From Wolfiporia cocos (lineage: Eukaryota; Basidiomycota; Agaricomycetes; Polyporales; Phaeolaceae): 64,000 bases of DNA. Location of the stretch: positions 62,001 through 126,000 of the forward strand of contig JACCLO010000017.1 of assembly GCA_029448655.1 (NCBI GenBank), read 5' to 3'. Position numbers and translations under genes: made by a program. Every line of letters starts with the position of its first letter. Within the stretch, counting starts at the first letter, position 1. Positions 7,535 through 17,526 of this stretch are shown here, in pieces. The notes below the pieces were generated by a model. That model ran no database searches and was not told where the DNA came from. It was given only the letters and a program-made list of their open reading frames with translations.

Positions 7535-10500
7535 AGAACACACCAGCCCCGCAGCGGCTGGGAGTGTACAGCGCCCCGAAGAAGCGCACCTCTACGAAGA
7601 GGCTTCACAGAGACCCCTTATCTTGTGGGAAGACAAGGCGGTCGTACGTCACCCGGTATCCCATCTCGGTATATTCGGTAACTCGGCAATGGACTTTGCC
7701 CGGAGGACAAGGACACTAGCTACACGTGCCCCTCCTGTAAAATACTTTTATCCTGACCCGCTCGCGTCGAAGTTTTTCACTTTGTATAATGTACATGGAA
7801 ACGATTCTCGAGACGACAATAAATCGTTCTCTATCGAAGTGGAACTGTGGGTATATGGAAAGAAAGTAAACGCCATGGCATTAATCGACACCGGTGCATC
7901 AATAAGCGTCATAGATAAGAAACTCGTCCATGAGGAGAAGTTAGTCACTCAGAAACTACCTTCGCCTCTCGAGATTCGCAACGCCGACGGTACCTCTAAT
8001 ACCGCCGGTAATATCAATATGGCAGTAAAAGCTTATATGGTGCACGAGGAACACAAGTCCACCGAATTCTTGTACGTAATGGACGTACAGAATGCGGATG
8101 TGATCCTCGGATATGACTGGTTCCTGAAACACAACCCGGACTTCAATTGGCCGGAAGGAACCTTCACATATCGGTGTACGGAAAAATGCAAACATGGCAA
8201 ACGGGTTTCGATTTCTGAGGAAGAAGACGAAATCGAACCCCGCAACATCTATCAGATCATCAACGACTTTCCAATAGATTTTCTCGGCTTAGAGGAGCCT
8301 GAGAATCCCTTTGTCGCTTGGGTGAACACCCTTGACGAAGGAACGGAACTCCTTATCGATGCCATTCAGTCGATAACGGAGAAGTCGGACGATGAATTCC
8401 TGACAGATGCGGATCTCCAGAAATGGAAATCCTTGGTTCCAGAGGAATACCAGGAGTTTGGTCCCACGGTATTCTCTCAGCGCGCATCCGAAAGGATGCC
8501 CGAACGGAAACCATACGATCACGCCATCGACTTCCCCGATGACGCGATACTACCGCCCCCGAGTAAGGCATACAAAATGTCTCCTCAGGAAGCGAACTCG
8601 CTAGATCAGTGGATTCAGGAAGAGTTACGGAAGGGCTACATCCGACACTCGAAATCTCCGATCGCGAGTCCGGTCTTCTTCGTCCCTAAAAAAGACGGCG
8701 GAGCCCGAATGGTAGTCGATTACCGAAAAGTAAACGACTTAACCATTAAAAACAGGTACCCTCTCCCACGCATAGACGAGCTTATCGATAAGCTTAGCCA
8801 GGCTTCGATATTTACGAAGCTCGACTTGCGTTGGGGTTACAACAACGTAAGAATCAAGGAGGGAGATGAATGGAAGACCGCATTCATTACGCCTAACGGC
8901 CTTTACGAAGCTGTAGTCATGTACTTCGGTTTTTGTAATGCACCCAGCACGTTCCAACACATGATGAACGACATCCTAGGTGACCTTATCAGAGAAGGAA
9001 AGGTCATTGTCTACCTAGACGACATCCTTGTGTTCGGAAACGACCTGTTGGAACACCGTCGTATTGTCAAGCAAGTATTACAAATCTTGCAAGACAACGA
9101 CTTGTTCGCGAAGCCTGAAAAGTGCTTCTTCGAACAGAGCAGTATTGAATACCTGGGAATGATCATTTCCAAAGGAAAAGTCGAAATGGACCCTAAGAAG
9201 GTAGCCGGTGTCATGGACTGGCCTACACCTGCCAAGGTGAAGGACGTCCAAGCCTTTGTTGGCTTCGCCAACTACTACCGTCGGTTCATTAAAGACTTCT
9301 CCAAGGTGGTTAAGCCGTTAACCGAACTGTCCAAGAAAAACACGCAATGGAACTGGGGACCCGAACAAGCGGAAGCCTTCCAAACTCTCAAGGAAGCTTT
9401 CACATCGGCTCCAATACTCCGGATCCCAGATCAGGAGTCCCCGTTCCGCGTGGAAGCGGATTCTTCCGATTACGCAACTGGTGCAGTGCTATCACAATAT
9501 TCTTCGGAGGATAAGCTCTGGCACCCGGTAGCCTTCTACTCGAAATCTCTATCAGCACCCGAAAGGAACTATGAGATTTACGACAAGGAGTTGCTCGCAA
9601 TCATCCGCGCTCTAGAGGAATGGAGACATTACCTCGAAGGACACCCACACAAATTTGAAGTCTGGTCGGATCATCTCAATCTGACATATTTCAAATCGGC
9701 ACAACGGCTAACCCGGAGACAGGCACGTTGGAGTCTTTACCTGACAAGGTTCAACTTCACCATGTGCCACAAACCCGGTAAAACAATGCTTACGGCTGAT
9801 CCTCTGTCACGGAGGCCAGACCATGAAGAGGGGGTGGAACTCGACAATCGCGATCAAATTTTGCTGAAACCGGAATACTTTACGGTTAGGGCGCTAGAAG
9901 CGTCACAGCAGGAAATACAATCAGGCGACGAGGACCTTCTCCGACAAATCCGACAAGCCCTCATGGACGATCAAATTACCAAAGATTACCAGGAACTACT
10001 GAAAAGTGGTCCCAAGGAATTCGGTAAAGATCTCCAGGAATGGAACATGGAGGCCGGATTACTCCTCAGACGAGGAAAAGTGTACGTTCCAAAAGAGCCT
10101 AAAGAATTGCGCACGAAGATTCTGGAGTTACATCATGACCATGTAACTGCCGGACACTTCGGACGATGGAAAACCTATGAACTTCTATCACGTAATTACT
10201 GGTGGCCTGGAATGACCACGATGGTGAAGCAATACGTGGAAGGTTGTGACACATGCCAGCGCATGAAGAACCGCAACCAGACCCCGTATGGACCCCTGCA
10301 ACCGCTCCCAGTACCGGAAGCACCCTGGGACACAATCACAATCGACTTCATCGTTCACTTACCGCCCAGCGGCGAACGCAAACAATTCACTGCTATTATG
10401 GTAGTAGTGGACCGATTGACCAAGCGCGCACACTTCATTCCCACGTCAGACAATATCTCGGCAAAGGAATTAGCAAACCTCCTGTACCTTCGGATTTATC

Positions 10501-12012
10501 CGAATCACGGACTTCCGAAACAAATCATTTCGGATAGAGGACCGCAATTCTCTTCTGAGTTATTCAAGGGATGGTGCGAACAATTGGGAATTCAGACGGT
10601 CGATGACGACAGCCTACCACCCGCAAGCGGACGGCCAAACGGAGAGAATTAACCAAATTCTAGAACAATACCTACGATGCTACATCGACGTTATCCAAAA
10701 AGATAACTGGGTGTTCTATCTCCCCACGGCAGAGTTTGCGTACAATAACGCGGCTAGCGAGACGACCAAGAATAGTCCATTCTTCGTCGAACTAGGAAGG
10801 CATCCCAATGCAGGACCTACGGATTTGAAGCCGACGCAATATTCGGATTTAAATCAATTTGCTTACGCCAGATGGTCAGCACAAGAACAAGCTAAGGCAG
10901 CTATGAAATTGGCTGCCGAACGCTGGTCTTGGTACTACGATCAACATAAGCGCTCGGTGCCGTTTAAAGTCGGCGACAAAGTTCTCGTTGACGCCCGTAG
11001 CTGGCAAGACTCCGAAAGAAGTCTTAGTCCACGCTATTTGGGACCATTTAGGATAATTGAACAATTATCTCCGGTCACCTTTAGGGTACACATGGACGAG
11101 CAATACAGGGCTTACCACCCAGTATTCCACGCTTCCAAGTTGGTCATGTACAAGGACCCGGTGCATCAGAAAAAACCAGAGCCTCAACCAGAAATGGTCG
11201 ACGGCGAGGAGTTATGGGAAGTCGAGAAGATCTTAGATCATCGTCTCCGTGCAGGAAGAGTTGAATACAGAATCCGATGGAAAGGGTTCGGTATCAATGA
11301 CGACTCCTGGGTACGCGAAGCCGATCTCGACACGGCATACGACATTCTGCAGGAATACAAGGCTTCACATGCCATTCCAATGCAGGATGTCCCCCTCAGG
11401 CGATCAGCTAGAAGGAAAGAAGCAGTTCACGTCTTCGACCCTGATAGCGACGACTGGGAAGCCGACGAATGCACGTGGCCAGACGACTGGCCGCAGTATC
11501 GCGAAGAATTTGCGAAAGATCCTAAGCAGCGCATGGTTAGACACCCCGACGGGGGATGGATGTCAGCTGACATTAACCAAAACGCGGACTTGAAAATCGT
11601 AGTCGGTGAAGGCGGCCGAATGCCGGAAAAGGGAACCAAGGACTCGGTTGGGTTTGACCTGTACACTGCAACAGGCGACGTTCTGCCAGCTCACGGGCAG
11701 ACAGAATACAATACCAAACTGAAAATCCAGGTACCTTTCGGCACTTACGGACGTATCGCCCCCCGCTCTAGTCTCGCACGCAAAGGCATAGACGTAATGG
11801 GTGGCGTTATCGACCACGATTATCAAGGCGAAGTAATCATCATTCTCCGGAATCACTCCGACATATCTATTGATATTCGGGCCGGTGATAAGATTGCTCA
11901 GCTCATCTGCGAAGTTGCTAAGGACCCGCACATTACGCTACACGGAAAATCTTACTTTGAAAAGATTAAATCCGAGCGCGGTACTGGTGGTTTCGGCTCC
12001 ACAGGAAAGTAA
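7476..12012 (+). pseudogene. pol: A1 pol (PR-RT-RH-IN-chromodomain-dUTPase), one frameshift
   Basis: Same architecture as the intact A3 Pol (52682-57217). The first frame runs to 10652 and covers protease (DTGAS), reverse transcriptase (YLDD), RNase H and the start of integrase. One extra base relative to A3 near 10595, between the second integrase Asp and the conserved Glu, moves the rest into the frame 10603-12012: end of integrase, chromodomain, intact dUTPase motifs. Integrase from about 10300 to 10870 differs from A3 far more than its flanks, suggesting a recombinant patch. As it stands it cannot make a full Pol without a second shift. Confidence 0.93.
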
Positions 12013-12038
12013 TCGTTCCATTAGGGACAATGAAACCT

Positions 12039-12051
12039 GAAGAGGGGGTAA
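12039..12051 (+). promoter_or_regulatory. A1 polypurine tract
   Basis: Purine run GAAGAGGGGG followed by TAA directly before the 3' LTR, where plus-strand synthesis would start. The same motif precedes the 3' LTR of A2, A3 and, in variant form, D. Confidence 0.85.
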
Positions 12052-12751
12052 TGTCACAGATTTGGGACATGCCACTATTTTTCCCGTATTTTTACCTATT
12101 TATCTGGTATTTCTACGACCTTGTAGACATTTACGCTGCTAAGCGCCCGTCTAGCACGTACACGCAACCAAACAACACGTACACAACGCGGTATACGTCC
12201 ACTTGTCATAACAACACGTACATAACACGCTTGTACGCGTCAATGACTCAGCGGACTAACCTCCGGTGTCACGCGCTTTACTCATATCCCGATACCGGGC
12301 TATGTCAGTACGATTGGATAAGCGGCCCGCTCGTTATCACATGCCAATGCCCTTATGATTACTCATATCCCGATGCCGGTATATAAGAATCACATGCATG
12401 GCTTACTAACGTAGCTACAGCCACTTCCACAACATGGACCTACGGTCCAAACAAACGATCTTACTGGTGCGGCCATTACCGGCGCACATGGTCTATTGTA
12501 GTTTACGACTTAACCATATTAGTTATGTCTGCGCACAGACCACCTTCATGTTTGGCTCCCTTACCGGTAACCAAACAAAGCATGTATATAAGTAGGGCTA
12601 TCACTGCGGATAAGCCTTAGATTTGTTCTCTGCATTCGCACAGTTACATACCATCTCTGCTTGCGCCCACTAGCCTCCTCACCAACCTTCTGCAACATCT
12701 TCAAGTCGCCTATAAGGTTATAGTGTGAGTCCCACAGTCTAGTCTGTGTCA
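12052..12751 (+). repeat. A1 3' LTR
   Basis: 700 bp, appears identical to 2767-3466; followed by target duplication GTTGC (12752-12756). Confidence 0.97.
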
Positions 12752-13320
12752 GTTGCGTCGGGGACTTTCCATAGCCGGAAAAGGTTCTTGTGGGCGGCGT
12801 TCATCTGTTTGTCGACGTCCAAGAACCAGTCCCACTTCTTTTCCGTGCAGTGGACGTCCCTGGGGTTCGGAAGACCCCGTTTCTCGACCCACTCGGCCGG
12901 CTTCCTAAGCTCCTCCACCCTTTCCAACAGCGACTTCCTTGGGGGCTCGATTCGCTCCCGAAGACTCCTCACCATCCTCTCTTCCTCAACCCTCTTCCTG
13001 GCCGCTTCGGCGATTAGCTGATCCAGTGATTGTTTCTGGATCCGAGCCTCGAGCTTCTCCTTCTGTCGGAGAAGCTTGTTGAGCTTCTTTCGCCTGATGT
13101 CGTCGAGGGCGGCCTCGTGGTTGACCCTTCGGATCTCCTCCGGGTCAGGGTTCGGCTTCCTGTAGAAGACGTCTTTGCCCTTTCGGGACTTTCCTCGCTT
13201 TGGGGCTGTGACCGCGGAGATGCGGTCTTCGAGCGATTTAGAGGCGGCAATGTGCCATTCCTCGCGCTCCCCCGTAGCGGCGTTTCTCGGGGTAACCGTG
13301 AAACGTGGTGCTTTCGGCAT
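12752..13320 (-). pseudogene. B1 ORF0, N-terminal part (split by A1)
   Basis: The minus-strand frame starts with ATG at 13320 and runs into A1. It is about 189 residues of mostly charged, helical sequence with a Lys/Arg/Glu-rich coiled-coil-like centre. Joined with 2515-2761 it gives 271 aa ending just before gag, the same position as ORF0 in family A. Because A1 lies inside, B1 cannot make this protein intact. Confidence 0.82.
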
Positions 13321-14007
13321 GACTACGTAAAAAGAAGTCTAAGTAAGCTATTCTAGTGGAAATCACGCGGTCTTCTGTCGGGGCTTATCGTCGCTTCTTG
13401 ATGTGTCGTGCGCTTATCCTCCGGCGTCAATGGGCGCTCCGCCCTCGACCGGAGTTAGTGTCGGCGACTGGATTGCGTCTCTCTCACGCTACCAGGTGGG
13501 GGATACAGCAGGTCGTCTTCCCTTGACGCCTGGGAATGCAGGATTTGGGGTATTACACCCCGCATGTGCCCACGCCTCACTCCAGTTAGGTGGCTGCCAG
13601 TGTTTAAACCAAACCCATGCCCTGAGGGACTTAGAGGGCGCCAAGGCCAGAACTCGATCGTTCTGAAGCCGTATCGGCAGCGGTTCTAGGCAGGGCAACT
13701 CGTGCCCACCATCCCAACTCTAAATAGAGTGGCCCCTGTACGCCTGGGGATAGGCTAGAAGGTCGTCTCCGGCCCGGTCAAGAGTTTACACCGTTGCCAT
13801 CGATTCCCAACATATGGGGAAAGGCTTGGCAGCCAGTCCCCGGTTCCGCTTAAGCCTACGGTCCGGCTATTTGCCCGAAGGCGGTGATCCCCCAGAGCCC
13901 ACTAAGGATACCCCGCTGCCTGGCGGCGAGCAGGGGTGCGCAGACGGCGACGAAAACCCCTAAGAAGAAAAAATCCCAGACCCTCAAAGAGGGCGGGGGC
14001 GAAAGCG
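13321..14007 (-). other. B1 5' leader, non-coding
   Basis: Between the B1 primer site and ORF0; no credible ORF. GC-rich with inverted segments. Comparable in position to the family A leader, without obvious sequence identity. Confidence 0.55.
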
Positions 14008-14020
14008 AGTTCTATTCATA
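14008..14020 (-). promoter_or_regulatory. B1 primer-binding site (self-priming type)
   Basis: On the minus strand TGAATAGAACT (14018 to 14008) follows the LTR after a 2-nt TA spacer. It is exactly complementary to AGTTCTATTCA (minus strand of 14131-14141) in the LTR: 11 nt and the same spacer as family A and D. Confidence 0.8.
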
Positions 14021-14130
14021 TAACACAAGATAACACTTACTTGTATTGTTCTTGGTTTTGCTGGTTAGGCAAGGGATAAGTAGTTGTTAAGCAGGATACG
14101 TTGAGTGGTTAACTCGTAGTATGAATGCAA

Positions 14131-14141
14131 TGAATAGAACT
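14131..14141 (-). promoter_or_regulatory. B1 self-primer sequence and presumed transcript start
   Basis: AGTTCTATTCA on the minus strand, complementary to the primer site 14008-14018. Without D it would lie about 34 nt downstream of the TATATATAC box. An inverted repeat (CTGAG...CTCAG) lies just before it. Confidence 0.72.
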
Positions 14142-14171
14142 GAGGCAATAGCGCTCAGCAAGTCCAGTATA

Positions 14172-14731
14172 TGTCACAGAATTCCCGGTGGGGGGTTCTG
14201 GCATCCCTCGCTATAGGTTCTATGGGCGCCACTAGGTGCGCGCGCGCCTCTCTAGTCCTTAGCCACCTCCAGCGCTCCGTTCTATGCCATCTAGATCATC
14301 TGACCCACTAGTTTAGCGCTGTAGGATAGCGCGCGCCTTAGGTACATCACATATGGTCACAGTAGTTACATGTAGCGTCACTAGCACATGACTCCTTAGA
14401 TACGGCGCACAGGCCCTCTCTTTAGGGTAGGACTAGTTAGCTCATCGCTCATGTATATATTACGACGAGATGTGGGTTAATACCCCATCTCTTAGATTCT
14501 CGACAATGGGATCTCCCCTTACTCGCTAGCACCTGTGTGACTCGCTGGCCCGGGGCCCCTATCTCCTCTTCCTTGTCTGTGAACCAGCGACGCTATGTCG
14601 GCGTACACTAGGGATGGCTCCGCCTCCCACGTAGCCTCTGCGCTCACCGCTAGCGCGTCGGTTTATGGCCCTGTGGGGCGTTGTAGGGATCCCCCTGAGC
14701 CCAGGGGTAGCACAGAGGCGAGTCTGTGTCA
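14172..14731 (+). repeat. D 5' LTR
   Basis: 560 bp, TGTCACAG to GTGTCA. Contains a TATA box (about 14454-14462), an inverted repeat GAGATG...CATCTC and the self-primer at 14487-14498. Confidence 0.96.
14487..14498 (+). promoter_or_regulatory. D self-primer sequence and presumed transcript start
   Basis: ATCTCTTAGATT, exactly complementary over 12 nt to 14733-14744 just inside the LTR; its start is 33 nt from the first T of TATATA. Confidence 0.8.
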
Positions 14732-14732
14732 T

Positions 14733-14744
14733 AATCTAAGAGAT
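14733..14744 (+). promoter_or_regulatory. D primer-binding site (self-priming type)
   Basis: AATCTAAGAGAT directly after the LTR; the 11-nt core begins two bases inside, as in families A and B. Confidence 0.8.
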
Positions 14745-15525
14745 ATTTACCTTCCCCTCCGGCGCGCATGCGTTGGGGCCGAAGGGTTTCCACCTATAGG
14801 TCGCCATGGCGATGCGGCGGGGCAGCCGACGGTAGAAGCGCCGTCGGTCCGTAGTCTTACGAGCCCCCACGAAGCATCAACCCAGGCAAAGCGGCCATAG
14901 GGAGTGAAGAAGCAAGTCCGCCCCCCCTTTTTGAACACAGGGAAGCCGGGGTCGATCGACGTAAGCCGCAACTAGGGCCCGCCACCCACCCCTGCAAAGG
15001 GAATGCGGTGTGTGGAGGCACAGTGCAGTCTGACCACTTACCCCTGGGCGGCGGGGAGAATCACCAAGAACTAATGACCTGTGGGTATGCGAAGGGAACC
15101 CGCGAGGGTCTCCCAACCCCACAACGACCGGTCAACGCGATGTATTATGGATACGACAACCGACAGGAATCGGCCCTTTGGGATTGACGGACACGGGTGA
15201 CGGGCACCCAACGTGAGTAGCGGCCGGCAGCGATCCTCGCTGGTGCGCGAAAACAACAAAAATAAGCCTAGCCGTTTTGGCTGTCCCTCTCATCCTGGTG
15301 AGCAGTGGTGCGCTCGGCGTCGCGCTGGGCTGGCGTCCCCACCAGCGCGCGCCCCTTTTCTCTTCAACCCTATCCGACGGACGGACCGTCAGGAATCCCG
15401 GGCGCTCCCTGCTGCGATAGTGACGGGTGGTGCCGGCCCAGCAGTGCCGGGATCTCATAAAAACCAATAGGAAGGGATGTCGTAGGTAACACGTCAGGGA
15501 CGACGCTTTTTGAGAGGGGGGGTAA
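14745..15525 (+). other. D internal region, non-coding
   Basis: About 780 bp, GC-rich, only short overlapping ORFs on both strands with no recognisable protein. It ends with a polypurine tract (GAGAGGGGGGG) before the 3' LTR. Probably the cis-acting leader only. Confidence 0.75.
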
Positions 15526-16085
15526 TGTCACAGAATTCCCGGTGGGGGGTTCTGGCATCCCTCGCTATAGGTTCTATGGGCGCCACTAGGTGCGCGCGCG
15601 CCTCTCTAGTCCTTAGCCACCTCCAGCGCTCCGTTCTATGCCATCTAGATCATCTGACCCACTAGTTTAGCGCTGTAGGATAGCGCGCGCCTTAGGTACA
15701 TCACATATGGTCACAGTAGTTACATGTAGCGTCACTAGCACATGACTCCTTAGATACGGCGCACAGGCCCTCTCTTTAGGGTAGGACTAGTTAGCTCATC
15801 GCTCATGTATATATTACGACGAGATGTGGGTTAATACCCCATCTCTTAGATTCTCGACAATGGGATCTCCCCTTACTCGCTAGCACCTGTGTGACTCGCT
15901 GGCCCGGGGCCCCTATCTCCTCTTCCTTGTCTGTGAACCAGCGACGCTATGTCGGCGTACACTAGGGATGGCTCCGCCTCCCACGTAGCCTCTGCGCTCA
16001 CCGCTAGCGCGTCGGTTTATGGCCCTGTGGGGCGTTGTAGGGATCCCCCTGAGCCCAGGGGTAGCACAGAGGCGAGTCTGTGTCA
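15526..16085 (+). repeat. D 3' LTR
   Basis: 560 bp, appears identical to 14172-14731; followed by target duplication GTATA. Confidence 0.96.
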
Positions 16086-16562
16086 GTATATATACATGAT
16101 AAATAAGACCCCTAACAGTCTTATTAGATAATACTAGTGTCCGTATTCGTATGTACAAGTCCCCGAGTACCTAAGTACTTAGTAATATACGATAAATACA
16201 TATACCGATCAAAACCGGGATATAGAAAGGCGGCGTAGGCCGCGCGAATGGCGTTTTGCGCTCTTGTCATTACAAAGACGGGGCGTGACCAAAGCCCGGT
16301 CCGCTGACGTTTATACGCTGACTGCTTCCGGACGGAACGTCCGATTGGCTAGAACTAGACATGTGACTGATGGTAACTACTAGTGATAAGATAAGACCGT
16401 CGCTACGGGAGATAGCGCGGCCATCATTCGGCACGTATGTAACCGTTAACTTATGAACCAGATAAGCTAGTTATTGGTCTAGAAAGTCGTAGATAATTCG
16501 TAGAATTGCCGGAAAAATAGTAAGAAATATAGGGAAACTAGGAGAATTCTTGTGACAGTTTG

Positions 16563-17132
16563 GCGATAGTTGGTTGACTGGACAGGAGAGATGCTCCCTT
16601 CATTTCCCCAGCCCTTGGGAGAATTCAGTCAAATATTGAGAAGAGTCGATGGAGAGGGGCACTCACGGATGCATGCTGGGGGTCCGTCCACCATCTAGGA
16701 GCATCCGCTCCTTGATCCTGCTTCCAGGTCCACCATGCATGCTCTTGTGCAAGACCTAACAGGTTTTCAGAAATGGTGGTGGTCTTGGGAATGACGATGG
16801 CAGCAATATCGATGTGAGGTTCCTCGTACCAGATGGTGGCATCGGCAATGGCTTCGATGGTAGGAGGGATTTGAACGGATTCTCCCGCGAGCATCAGCTC
16901 TCCGAGAACGTTCCTGGCGGCAGTCTAAATCAAATGAGCTTTCTGACTAGACCAAAGGACATGGCAGACAAACCAGCTCCATCTTGAGACCATTCTCCCA
17001 ACGGATGAGATGGTCTTGGGAGCTAGGTTGAAGTGCATGGAGAGCAGACTCACACCTCCAGCTGATGATGGACAGCAGGTCACGGTTGACACTGATGTGC
17101 GCCTGCCTGAGCTGTTCCGGACTGGGGGACAT
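16563..17132 (-). pseudogene. Gene X: hypothetical gene truncated by insertion of B1
   Basis: The minus-strand start at 17132 gives MSPSPEQLRQAHISVNRDLL. A joined reading can follow through ENGLKMEL to AARNVLGELMLAGESVQIPP, and on to WWTDPQHAS before a GTGAGT donor near 16650. The intron between the first two exons would be unusually short, so the splicing is uncertain. Anything downstream is lost at 16557, where the B1 LTR begins. No domain recognised. It lies divergent to, and about 400 bp from, the KDZ transposase gene, so it may belong to the same mobile block. Confidence 0.5.
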
Positions 17133-17526
17133 TGTGGGTGAGAGGAGGAATGAGGACGATGAGTGTGGGAGGAGGCGGATGAAGAGGCATCTAGTATTCA
17201 ATCGGTCACACTTGTCTACCGTGGTGGAAGTTCACAGTACAACTACCAAGATAGTGGCTTGCGCTGGGTGGCGGGATGCCACGGCACATGTGTGCCGGCC
17301 GCCGGTCCGAGGTTGTGGCATCCAAGACCATGGGTAAATATTCATCCTCCGTATCTCCCTCACGGTGGTCCCTGATCCTAATATTGCTCTCTCCCGTCAC
17401 TGCCTCCCGTCACTGCCTTTCTATTGTGGCCTCCCACCCCTGCTTCCCACCTCTGCTTCCCATTGTTGCTTCCCATTGCTTCTGAGCATCACCGGGTGCT
17501 GCACTCTTCTTTGCTGTGGAGCAAAG
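17133..17526 (+). other. Intergenic region between gene X and the KDZ gene
   Basis: Likely shared promoter. Contains an imperfect repeat of TGCTTCCCA-like units at about 17430-17480. No clear TATA box. Confidence 0.4.

Larger units (their letters stand above)
2767..12751 (+). mobile_element. A1: near-complete Ty3/gypsy chromodomain retrotransposon
   Basis: Bounded by two 700-bp LTRs that look identical, with 5-bp target duplication GTTGC at 2762-2766 and 12752-12756. Internal order: primer site, 1-kb leader, ORF0, gag, pol, polypurine tract. Identical LTRs imply a recent insertion. It landed in ORF0 of B1, opposite to B1's direction. One frameshift in pol near 10595 is the only obvious coding lesion. 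Confidence 0.97.
14172..16085 (+). mobile_element. D: short non-autonomous LTR retroelement
   Basis: 1,914 bp: two 560-bp LTRs (14172-14731 and 15526-16085) flank 794 bp with no gag or pol. Target duplication GTATA at 14167-14171 and 16086-16090. It has its own primer site, leader-like interior and a polypurine tract just before 15526. It must be copied in trans by another element's proteins. It sits in the B1 LTR right at the TATA box. Its LTR resembles solo LTRs E1 and E2. Confidence 0.96.
1..16557 (-). mobile_element. B1: Ty3/gypsy LTR retrotransposon, 3' part beyond left edge, twice interrupted
   Basis: Read on the minus strand the order is 5' LTR (16557 to 14021), primer site, leader, ORF0, gag, start of pol. 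The element is split by A1 (2767-12751) in ORF0 and by D (14172-16085) in the LTR. Removing each insert with one copy of its 5-bp target duplication restores ORF0 in frame and an LTR of about 618 bp. The 5' end is set by TGTCAC at 16557 and by near identity with the LTR fragment at 63725-64000. The flank 16558-16562 (gtttg) should be its target duplication; the partner lies outside the window. It is older than A1 and D because both sit inside it. Confidence 0.92.
14021..16557 (-). repeat. B1 5' LTR, interrupted by D
   Basis: Outer LTR in two parts, 14021-14171 and 16086-16557 (16086-16090 being one target copy), about 618 bp once D is removed. It begins TGTCAC on the minus strand at 16557 and ends GTGTTA at 14021, one substitution from the usual GTGTCA. 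16282-16557 matches 63725-64000 in opposite orientation with few differences. Confidence 0.88.

Noticed and set aside
11563..11931. 122-aa minus-strand ORF over the dUTPase coding region (also at 38558 and 56768)
   Set aside because: Antisense shadow of a conserved coding region, present only because codon positions mirror.
12030..12386. 118-aa ORF beginning just before the A LTR, repeated at 39025 and 57235
   Set aside because: It is a reading through the polypurine tract into the LTR; no coding signal, and it lies in regulatory DNA.
14595..15558. ORFs in element D
   Set aside because: Short overlapping frames in GC-rich DNA on both strands; no similarity to Gag or Pol.
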